DNA from: Holophagae bacterium
GTDB taxonomy: Bacteria; Acidobacteriota; Thermoanaerobaculia; Thermoanaerobaculales; Sulfomarinibacteraceae
Reading direction: 5' to 3'
Length of the DNA stretch: 16,220 bases
NCBI GenBank assembly: GCA_030637505.1
Contig: DAOWGJ010000251.1
Location: 1 to 16,220, forward strand
Positions within the stretch are counted from its first letter, which is position 1; every line of letters starts with the position of its first letter. The notes under the pieces were generated by a model that worked only from the letters and a program-made list of their open reading frames with translations, was not told where the DNA came from and did not search any database. Positions 7,546 to 13,809 of the stretch are shown one piece after another. Position numbers and translations under genes: made by a program.

Positions 7546-8741
7546 AGGCCCTCGACCTGATCCGTTTTGCGATTGGGGCACTGGTGGGCCATCGATTGCG
7601 GACGGTATTGTCGGTCTCCGGGGTCGCGGTCGGCATCGCGGCCGTCGTTGCACTGACTGCTCTGGGAGAGGGGGCTCGCCTTTACGTCACAGGGGAGTTT
7701 GAGGCATTAGGCGCCAATATCCTGATCGTTATTCCAGGGCGGGTGGAGACGACCGGGGCCATGCCGTTTGGGGGAGTTACCCACGACCTGACCCTGGAAG
7801 ACGTCCGGGCAATGCGAGCGCGCGTCAGGCATGCCCTTCGCATTGCTCCGCTGGCAATGGGAACGGAGACCGTCCGGTACGGGGGACTGTCCCGGTCCCT
7901 GCCGGTGATCGGAACGACCTCTGAGTTTCGGGAGGTTCGACGGGTCACGATGGGCGCCGGGCGTTTTCTGCCGGAGGGTGACATGGACCAGGGCGGGAGC
8001 CAGGTCGTGCTGGGCATCAAGGCTGCCGAAGAACTGTTCGGGTCGGCCAATCCTCTTGGTCGGATCGTTCGAATCGGCGAATGGCGCTTCCGGGTGATCG
8101 GGGTCATGGCGCCCCGAGGGCGCGGCCTGGGTTTTGACTTTGACGATTTGGTCATCATCCCGGTCAGGACCAATCTGGCGATGTTCAACAAGACAACCCT
8201 ATTTCGGGTATTCGTCGAGATCGACGGCGCCGATGCCATGAGGGTGTCTGAGCGGGAGTTGGAAGAACTGATGGAGGCACGGCACAGGGTCAGGGATGTG
8301 ACGGTGATCGCGCAGGATTCAGTCGTCGAGTCGTTCAGCTCGATACTCGGGGCGATGACCCTGGCGTTGGCTGGAATTGCTTCGGTATCTCTGGCGGTCG
8401 CCGGAATCGGCATCATGAATGTCATGCTGGTTTCCGTCAGTGAACGCCGCACGGAAATCGGTCTCCTCCGGGCGCTGGGCGCCGGGAAGGGCCAAATTTT
8501 GACCGTATTTTTGACGGAGGCGATCATGTTGTCGGGATTCGGAGGTCTTCTCGGTCTTGTGATGGGCCTCGGCGCCGTGGCCGTCTTTGTTGAAATATAT
8601 CCCGCCTTCCCGGCGACGCCACCGCTGTGGGCCATCGCCACGGCAATCGCGATGTCATTGGGCGTTGGTGCGGTCTTTGGCGTTTGGCCCGCGCGCGACG
8701 CCATCAGGCTCGACCCAATCCAGGCGCTGGCGAGGCGGTGA
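7542..8741 (+). CDS. MacB-type ABC permease, first of two
   Basis: An inner-membrane permease of the FtsX/MacB fold, 399 residues, with the standard layout. The first membrane helix (about 21-43, after the amphipathic MKALDLIRFAIGALVGHRLR) is followed by a periplasmic MacB core domain (about 45-265), then three more helices (about 268-294, 323-351 and 361-382). The conserved cytoplasmic coupling segment ERRTEIGLLRALGA (301-314) and the C-terminal PARDAIRLDPIQALARR are present. Start ATG 7542 overlaps the ATPase stop as ATGA. It most likely pairs with the next permease to form a heterodimer around two copies of the ATPase. This pairing is inferred from gene order and similar length. Confidence 0.9.
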   Translation: MKALDLIRFAIGALVGHRLRTVLSVSGVAVGIAAVVALTALGEGARLYVTGEFEALGANILIVIPGRVETTGAMPFGGVTHDLTLEDVRAMRARVRHALRIAPLAMGTETVRYGGLSRSLPVIGTTSEFREVRRVTMGAGRFLPEGDMDQGGSQVVLGIKAAEELFGSANPLGRIVRIGEWRFRVIGVMAPRGRGLGFDFDDLVIIPVRTNLAMFNKTTLFRVFVEIDGADAMRVSERELEELMEARHRVRDVTVIAQDSVVESFSSILGAMTLALAGIASVSLAVAGIGIMNVMLVSVSERRTEIGLLRALGAGKGQILTVFLTEAIMLSGFGGLLGLVMGLGAVAVFVEIYPAFPATPPLWAIATAIAMSLGVGAVFGVWPARDAIRLDPIQALARR

Positions 8742-8744
8742 GAA

Positions 8745-9950
8745 ATGCCGGCTGGAATGGATGGTTTTTTCTTCGCCCTCAGCGCCTTGGCGGGGCATCG
8801 GCTGCGTACCGCTCTGTCGGCTCTCGGCGTCGCCATTGGGGTTGCCGCCGTCATTCTTCTGACCTCCCTGGGAGAAGGCACCAGAGATTACGTAGTCTCC
8901 CAGTTCACACAATTCGGTACCGACCTCTTGGCGGTCAACCCCGGAAAGGTCAAGACCTTCGGTATGCCGGGCATGTTGGGGGGCACTACCCACAAACTGA
9001 CGATCGACGATGCTGAAGCCCTGCGGCAGATCCCGGGCATCAAGAGCCTGGTTCCCATGGCCATCGGGCAGGCCAGAGTCGAAGGGGGCGAGAGGGGCCG
9101 ATCGGTTTTCATCTATGGCGTCGGCCATCAGGCCCCGGAGACGTGGCAGTTTCCGGTGGGGCAGGGGCGGTTTCTGCCACCGACCGACCCGCGCCGCAAG
9201 GGGGCGACTGCGGTGTTGGGACCCAGGTTGTCCCGGGAACTCTTCGGAGAGGCGCCGGCCCTGGGTCGAAGAGTGCGAATCGGTGGGACGAGTCTTCTGG
9301 TCGTTGGTGTCATGGAGCCCAAGGGCCAGCTCTTGGGCTTCGATCTCGATGACGCTGCCTATGTGCCGGTGGCGACGGCTATGGACCTGTTCAACATCGA
9401 CGAACTCCACGAAATCGACGTATTGGTCGAAAATGCCGACCTGATTCCGGACGTCGTCGAGGGAATCCGAGCGCTCTTGGTAGAACGCCATCGGGGCGAA
9501 GAGGATTTTACGATCACGACCCAGGCAGAAATGCTGGACACGTTCGGCCGAATCCTCGGCATCATCACAGTGTCGGTCTCGGGGATAGCGGCGGTCTCGC
9601 TTCTGGTGGGCGCCATGGGCATCTTGACGATCATGTGGATTTCGGTGACCGAAAGAACCCGGGAGATCGGGCTTCTGCGTTCTTTGGGTGTCACGCCAGG
9701 AGGAATCTCCCGTCTTTTCCTGACGGAATCGGTGGTGGTGGCGTTGATCGGGGGGATGGCAGGTATCACCTTCGGCCTGGGGGTTGCGGCGATCGCCAGA
9801 TTTGTGGTCCCGACGATGCCTTTGAAGACACCGTCAGGAGCGGTGGTCATCGCGCTGGTCATGAGCCTGGTGGTCGGAGTCACCTCCGGCTGGCTCCCGG
9901 CCCGCCGTGCGGCCCGGCTGGATCCGATTGAAGCACTCAGGGAAGAGTAG
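8745..9950 (+). CDS. MacB-type ABC permease, second of two
   Basis: A paralogue of the preceding permease, 401 residues, with the same domain order: helix 1 (about 22-43), periplasmic core (about 45-265), helices 2-4 (about 267-300, 324-353 and 365-385), the coupling segment ERTREIGLLRSLGV (303-316) and the ending PARRAARLDPIEALREE. The two proteins share motifs such as AGHRLRT/VGHRLRT and LGEG but have clearly diverged, suggesting an old duplication. It starts three bases after the previous stop; an ATG four codons later (8757) is possible. This is the last gene of the operon. No TolC-like gene follows, so the outer-membrane channel must be encoded elsewhere if the system is tripartite. Confidence 0.9.
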   Translation: MPAGMDGFFFALSALAGHRLRTALSALGVAIGVAAVILLTSLGEGTRDYVVSQFTQFGTDLLAVNPGKVKTFGMPGMLGGTTHKLTIDDAEALRQIPGIKSLVPMAIGQARVEGGERGRSVFIYGVGHQAPETWQFPVGQGRFLPPTDPRRKGATAVLGPRLSRELFGEAPALGRRVRIGGTSLLVVGVMEPKGQLLGFDLDDAAYVPVATAMDLFNIDELHEIDVLVENADLIPDVVEGIRALLVERHRGEEDFTITTQAEMLDTFGRILGIITVSVSGIAAVSLLVGAMGILTIMWISVTERTREIGLLRSLGVTPGGISRLFLTESVVVALIGGMAGITFGLGVAAIARFVVPTMPLKTPSGAVVIALVMSLVVGVTSGWLPARRAARLDPIEALREE

Positions 9951-9954
9951 CAAA

Positions 9955-10030
9955 AGGATCCTGAAGGGGATAGGCCTGCAACGTTGCGGAGAAGGCGGGC
10001 ATTGCGGAGGCCTCTACCCTTCAGGATCCT
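9955..10030. repeat. Large inverted repeat after the exporter operon
   Basis: AGGATCCTGAAGGG (9955-9968) pairs perfectly with CCCTTCAGGATCCT (10017-10030). After a 3x3 internal loop the stem resumes with AGGCCT (9972-9977 and 10008-10013), closing a 30-nt loop. It begins five bases after the last permease stop. There is no following T-run, so it is not a canonical intrinsic terminator, but it could protect or end the operon mRNA. No direct repeats flank it, unlike the two MITE-like elements. Confidence 0.75.
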
Positions 10031-10034
10031 GTCT

Positions 10035-10092
10035 GATGCGCAAGGCGCATCTTCAAAGAAAAATATATTTAAACCCAATGCGCGAAGCGCAT
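10035..10092. repeat. Twin GC-rich hairpins flanking an AT-rich core (REP-like pair)
   Basis: GATGCGC-AAG-GCGCATC (10035-10051) and ATGCGC-GAA-GCGCAT (10078-10092) are near-copies of one palindrome. The bases between them (10052-10077) are strongly AT-rich (aaatatattt). On the minus strand, the second hairpin is followed by a T-rich stretch, so it may act as a weak terminator for the dodecin gene. The layout resembles bacterial interspersed palindromic units. Confidence 0.55.
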
Positions 10093-10095
10093 CAA

Positions 10096-10179
10096 GTAGG
10101 TGCGGGAACCGGATTGGCACAACGCCGTTTCTCAGGCCCGTGTCCGGCTTTCAGGGGCCAATACGGTTCGCGCTCCTAC
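10096..10179. repeat. 23-bp imperfect inverted repeat abutting the dodecin stop
   Basis: The left arm at 10096-10118 starts GTAGGTGCGGGAACCGG. The right arm at 10157-10179 ends GGTTCGCGCTCCTAC. They pair at 20 of 23 positions across a 38-nt loop that itself contains GGCCC and GGGCC. The right arm ends on the first base of the dodecin stop codon. A GTAGG(A/T)GCG terminus resembles REP sequences known from Pseudomonas, but that is similarity of appearance only. Confidence 0.6.
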
Positions 10180-10385
10180 TAGTCCAGTTTGAACGCGACC
10201 TCGAGACCGGCCTGCCACTCGATCTTGCCGTCGGACCCGAGCCCGCCACGCAGTTCCTTGACCTCAAACCAGGCAAGCCCTCGAAGGCTCTCGCCGGCCT
10301 TACTCAGTCCGAACTCGATAGCTTTTTCGTAGGACTCCGAGGAGCATCCGACGACGGTGATCTTCTTGAATACCTTGTCTGCCAT
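10179..10385 (-). CDS. Dodecin family flavin-binding protein
   Basis: Dodecins form hollow dodecamers that store or buffer flavins such as FMN and riboflavin in the cytoplasm. The 68-residue protein has the typical length and pattern: MADKVFKKITVVGCSSESYE (strand and helix start), AIEFGLSKAGESLRGLAWFEV with the flavin-stacking tryptophan (W39), ELRG, and the C-terminal strand with Q58 where dodecins carry a flavin-contacting glutamine. I chose the ATG at 10385 because GGAGG lies six bases upstream. The longer frame from 10403 would place that sequence inside the gene. It faces the exporter operon tail to tail and is separated from the gene at its 5' side by about 130 bp, so it is probably a single-gene unit. 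No convincing promoter was found in that gap. Confidence 0.9.
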   Translation of the reverse strand: MADKVFKKITVVGCSSESYEKAIEFGLSKAGESLRGLAWFEVKELRGGLGSDGKIEWQAGLEVAFKLD

Positions 10386-10516
10386 GTTGGCCTCCATTTG
10401 CAATCACAACACAAGGAGACCTTGAGTTGATTCCCGGAGGAGGGGAGCCAATTCGAAGGTCTTGGAGGATAAGCCGCTGACCTGTTCCTCTCTGCTTTTC
10501 AATCGTTCGCTTTCCG

Positions 10517-11506
10517 TCAGGCGCAGGTGTTCGAATCAACGCCGGCCCATTTCGACCAGGCGGCCGCCAGGGGTTCCCCATCGTTCCACAGAGCCTCGGT
10601 GAATTCCACGACCCAGGGGTCGAAACCGGGTATGACGCGGAGGTTGTTCTCCGATGCCAGGGTTTCCGGGTCATTCTGAAGGTGTTCGACAGCGCTCGCT
10701 GCCCTCCGCAGGCGCCATCCCCAGGAGCTCTCCTCATGGCTTTGGTCGAGGCGGCGTGCCCAAAGCCGAAGCCTTGCGGCTGTCGTCAACGCCGAAGCGT
10801 TTCGTCCGTCAAGAGACGGACCATCGATGAAGGCCTTCATGCCCGCCCGACGAATGGCTATGCCCGCCCTCCGTTCGAGGGCATGGAGCCCTCTGGAGAC
10901 GTCTGCGTGGAACAGGGCGTTCTCCATCCGATCCTCGTTCTTGCTGTTTTGAAAGGTATCGAGAATGCGGTGCCTGTCTTTGGGAGTCAGCAGTAGCGGC
11001 GCTGCTGCGACGAAGGATGCGCCGGCCCGGCTGAGTCTCTTGACTCTCCGCTCAATCGCGTCCCCAGCGTTTGGGAGTGGAAACAAGCCGAGCATTGCCC
11101 CCCAGGAGTAGCCCTTCCACGCCTTCATTGACCCGACTCCGTTGCCGAGGTATTTCGGGAGAACGGGCAGAAGTGGAGTCAATCGCAGGTCCTCCTGGTT
11201 TCGGCCGAAGCCGAGGTCGCCCGGTGTGACCTGGGGTTCATCCAGGACCAGCAGTACCGAAGAGCCCCGTTCGAGGAGTTTTTCGAGAATGTCGGCTCTC
11301 TTGAGGGCGACCCGGGCGAAGATGATCGCCCGAACGGGGTCCCTTGGAACTGCGCTGTTTACGGGGAGAATTCGGCGAGGGGCATCGTTCCAGACAATAG
11401 CCATCCTGATCGGGTCCAACTCGACCCGGTCGCTGTGCAAATATCCCGGCCGGACGACGTGAGTGACCGGGAGCAGATCAGGATAGGCGGGTTCAATTCT
11501 CCGCAT
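10517..11506 (-). CDS. Hypothetical protein, N terminus probably truncated by a start-site anomaly
   Basis: I do not recognise this family. The 329 residues from ATG 11506 have no signal peptide, clear membrane helix or metal motif. Alternating hydrophobic strands and basic helices (AIIFARVALKRADILEKLLE, GSSVLLVLDEP, GASFVAAAPLLLTP, RRAGMKAFIDGPSLDG) suggest a cytosolic alpha/beta fold, perhaps a barrel. The ATG has no ribosome-binding sequence. The same frame stays open and protein-like for 28 codons upstream, back to the ftsY stop, reading PEWSPQSRQFLLEWIFGIP. It has no ATG, GTG or TTG there. A GTG at 11592, overlapping the ftsY stop as GTGA, would be the natural start but is one base out of frame. 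The gene is therefore probably cotranscribed with ftsY, and about 29 N-terminal residues are missing from this annotation. Confidence 0.7.
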   Translation of the reverse strand: MRRIEPAYPDLLPVTHVVRPGYLHSDRVELDPIRMAIVWNDAPRRILPVNSAVPRDPVRAIIFARVALKRADILEKLLERGSSVLLVLDEPQVTPGDLGFGRNQEDLRLTPLLPVLPKYLGNGVGSMKAWKGYSWGAMLGLFPLPNAGDAIERRVKRLSRAGASFVAAAPLLLTPKDRHRILDTFQNSKNEDRMENALFHADVSRGLHALERRAGIAIRRAGMKAFIDGPSLDGRNASALTTAARLRLWARRLDQSHEESSWGWRLRRAASAVEHLQNDPETLASENNLRVIPGFDPWVVEFTEALWNDGEPLAAAWSKWAGVDSNTCA

Positions 11507-11587
11507 CGGTATACCGAAGATCCACTCTAGCAGAAACTGTCGCGACTGTGGGGACCACTCTGGGACTCGGTTGAAAAGGTCTCGTTT

Positions 11588-12514
11588 TCACGCCTCGAGC
11601 AACGCGTCGATGAAGTCCTCCGGGTCGAAAGGGAGGAGATCATCAGCACCTTCTCCGACGCCGACCCATCGCACCGGAAGCCCGAGCGTGTCCGCAATTG
11701 CGAGAATGACACCACCCTTGGCGGTCCCGTCGAGTTTGGTCAGCACGACGCCGTTAACGCCTGCCGTGGCTCCGAATCTCTCGGCCTGTTCGATTCCGTT
11801 GGATCCGGTGGTTGCGTCGAGGACCAGCAACACCTCATGGGGTGCGCCCTCGACCTCTCGGGCCGCAACTTTTTGAACCTTCTCCAACTCCTTCATCAAA
11901 TTGGCGTGGGTATGGAGCCTGCCGGCGGTATCGACGATGACCTCCCCGGCGTCCTGTGCCTTTGCCGACGCAATGGCGTCGTAGACGACCGCCGCAGGAT
12001 CGGCGCCTTCACGTTGCGAGACCACCGGGGCACCGACGCGTTCGGCCCAGATCTGAAGCTGTTCAACGGCCGCTGCCCTGAACGTGTCGGCCGCGGCCAA
12101 CACGACTTTCGCTCCCTCTTCCTTCCGGCGTTTGGCGATCTTGGCAACAGTTGTCGTCTTCCCCGTGCCGTTAACCCCGACCAACAACGTCACCTTGGGC
12201 CTATTCAAGACCACGGTGACGGGGTTGGCTTTTTCCGTTGCCTTGAGCAGTTCGAGCAGCCGTTCCCGAACCGCAGGCCGGAGTTCATCTGAAGTCGTCA
12301 AACGACCTTTGCGCACATCCTCCCTCAAGAGGTCTACCAGACGGATCGAAAGCTCAACTCCCGTGTCTGCCGCGATCAACGCCTCCTCGAGACGGTCGAG
12401 TTGGGCGGGTTCCACCGGACCGGTTCGGCGAAAGCTCTCACCGACCTTGTCGATGAACTCCGTGTGGGTCATCAGGAGACCCCGTTTGAGTTTTTTTACG
12501 AAAGTTCCAGCCAT
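11588..12514 (-). CDS. ftsY: Signal recognition particle receptor FtsY
   Basis: FtsY docks ribosome-SRP complexes at the membrane; its GTPase pairs with Ffh to hand nascent membrane proteins to SecYEG. The protein has a short N domain and a complete G domain. Numbering from the upstream ATG, it shows GVNGTGKTTT (114-123), DTFRAAA (144-150), DTAGR (196-200), TKLDGTAKGG (260-269) and VGVGEGADDL (285-294). At 308 residues it lacks the long acidic A domain of E. coli FtsY, which is common in other phyla; membrane contact would rely on the basic N-terminal helix (FVKKLKRG). Adjacent ATGs occur at 12517 and 12514; I prefer 12514 because GGAG is then seven bases upstream. An A7 run encodes the early lysines. 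A 97-bp gap separates it from the Roadblock gene. Confidence 0.96.
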   Translation of the reverse strand: MAGTFVKKLKRGLLMTHTEFIDKVGESFRRTGPVEPAQLDRLEEALIAADTGVELSIRLVDLLREDVRKGRLTTSDELRPAVRERLLELLKATEKANPVTVVLNRPKVTLLVGVNGTGKTTTVAKIAKRRKEEGAKVVLAAADTFRAAAVEQLQIWAERVGAPVVSQREGADPAAVVYDAIASAKAQDAGEVIVDTAGRLHTHANLMKELEKVQKVAAREVEGAPHEVLLVLDATTGSNGIEQAERFGATAGVNGVVLTKLDGTAKGGVILAIADTLGLPVRWVGVGEGADDLLPFDPEDFIDALLEA

Positions 12515-12613
12515 CATAAGACTCCGAAAAATAAAATTCTGCCCGACCCTCTCGGTCCTCTCGGATTTCGAGGAGGAAATTCCTGGGGCCCCTGGTCACC
12601 GCGGCAGAAGCAA

Positions 12614-12976
12614 TCAGGACAGTTCGCGGGTCAGGACTCCGGCAGCGTGCTCAAGGTAGAGAATCGCCTGCCCGAGAAAGGCCGGCCGATCCAAAATCAG
12701 AACCAGATAATAGCCGTCCGGCAATGTGTGCGTCAATGAGGTCAATGCCTCGCCCCTGATGATGAAGTGCCTCAAGGGACCCAAGTCATTTTCTTGGTTG
12801 ATAGCCAAGAGCCGCCGGACGAAGATAGAGTGGTAGGCCCCCTCAACCTTGAGATCAAAGGGATCGTTATGACGGGTAACCCATTCGACGGCCTCTCCCT
12901 CATCGTCCAGAAAGATCGCGCCGATAGCTTCCGGCACATCCACCAGAAGGTTGGTTAACAAATAGTTGAACGGCAT
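12614..12976 (-). CDS. Roadblock/LC7 domain protein (MglB-like)
   Basis: Roadblock proteins are small dimeric regulators of Ras-like GTPases; bacterial MglB is the activator of the polarity GTPase MglA. The 120-residue protein is essentially one domain. The N-terminal helix MPFNYLLTNLLVDVPEAIGA leads into the diagnostic strand IFLDDEGEAVEWV, and it ends with the beta-strand-helix GYYLVLILDRPAFLGQAILYLEHAA. Start ATG 12976 shares one base with the TPR gene's stop (TGATG), so the two are very likely translationally coupled; the in-frame TTG at 12979 is less likely. No MglA-type small GTPase is encoded in the window, making this an orphan Roadblock whose partner is unknown. Confidence 0.8.
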   Translation of the reverse strand: MPFNYLLTNLLVDVPEAIGAIFLDDEGEAVEWVTRHNDPFDLKVEGAYHSIFVRRLLAINQENDLGPLRHFIIRGEALTSLTHTLPDGYYLVLILDRPAFLGQAILYLEHAAGVLTRELS

Positions 12977-13809
12977 CAATTATCACCGAGAAGCAGGCGA
13001 GCCTCGTCTGCACTCGCCGAACCGGGTTGGTCGGAGATCACTCTTCTGAGATATGGCTCGGCGTCGGATTCTCTACCGAGATTGGTCAGCAACAGCCCGA
13101 GGGCCATCGGTGCCTCTATTCTGGTGGGAAATTTGAAAATTGCCTCCTCCAGCAGCTGGATTGCCTCCTCGGGGAAGCCCGACTGTTGTTCGATTTGGGC
13201 AAGCTGGAGATAGGCTTCGAAGACCGGCTGGTTTGGGTCGAGGGCATTTCGGAAATTCTCTTTGGCGGCCGAGGTCACACCTTGCTGTAGATAGGTCATC
13301 GCCAGGTTGTAGAAAACGTCATAACGGTGGGGATAGGTGGGGTCAGCCAGAACGGCCATGAAATCGACCTCGGCCATTCGGTATTGACCCATCGCCATGT
13401 AGGTGGCGCCACGGTTGTTCCTGGCATCGGTGAAGGCCGGAATCAGAGCCAGTGCCCTGTCAAACGACAGCAACGCCTGATCGAATTGTTCCATGCGCAT
13501 GTGGCACAGTCCCATCATGTTGAGGACTGTCCCATTGCCGGGCGAAACCTCATCAGCCTTTTCGAACCTTTCAAGGGCTGTCTGGTAGCGCCCCTGCTGG
13601 AGCAGCAAGGAGCCCTGCCGCATCAGGGTCAAAGAGTAAAGTGGGTTTTTGGTTTCGTCGGTGGCTGGTTCCGCCGGCTTGGAGCTCCCGCATCCTCCCA
13701 GAGTTAAGGTGAGAATGAGGGTCAGCCCGCAAATCCCACAGGATTTCCTCGCGAGGCCGGGGAAGCGCCTCGTCCAGTCGGGTTTTCGAACCTGAATCGA
13801 TGATCTCAT
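12976..13809 (-). CDS. TPR-repeat lipoprotein (PilF/PilW-like)
   Basis: A 277-residue lipoprotein predicted to sit at the periplasmic face of a membrane. The N terminus has a long basic stretch, a hydrophobic core (LTLILTLTL) and the lipobox LGGC with C40 as the lipidated residue. About six tetratricopeptide repeats follow (roughly 58-265), for example ALERFEKADEVSPGNG, ALLSFDRALALIPAF and AIQLLEEAIFKFPT. Repeat number, size and lipidation resemble PilF/PilW, which assists the type IV pilus secretin, but no pilus gene is adjacent, so that role is unproven. Start ATG 13809 overlaps the HD-GYP stop (ATGA) and has GGAGG four bases upstream. Its own stop overlaps the Roadblock start. It is the middle gene of a coupled trio. 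Confidence 0.85.
   Translation of the reverse strand: MRSSIQVRKPDWTRRFPGLARKSCGICGLTLILTLTLGGCGSSKPAEPATDETKNPLYSLTLMRQGSLLLQQGRYQTALERFEKADEVSPGNGTVLNMMGLCHMRMEQFDQALLSFDRALALIPAFTDARNNRGATYMAMGQYRMAEVDFMAVLADPTYPHRYDVFYNLAMTYLQQGVTSAAKENFRNALDPNQPVFEAYLQLAQIEQQSGFPEEAIQLLEEAIFKFPTRIEAPMALGLLLTNLGRESDAEPYLRRVISDQPGSASADEARLLLGDN

Noticed and set aside
7682..8881. 399-residue antisense open frame across the permeases
   Set aside because: Low-complexity Ser, Thr, Arg and Pro composition, opposite two well-formed membrane permeases; a shadow frame.
5467..10150. Shared GTGTCCGGCT at about 5468 and about 10140
   Set aside because: A single 10-bp match without shared flanks; compatible with chance in 16 kb of GC-rich DNA.
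12489..12495. A7 run near the 5' end of ftsY as a possible slippage site
   Set aside because: The frame is intact across it and encodes the expected basic N-terminal helix, so no shift needs explaining.
12548..12564. Tandem CCTCTCGG repeat between the Roadblock and ftsY genes
   Set aside because: Only two 8-bp units one base apart; too short to mean more than local slippage, and no regulator site is suggested.
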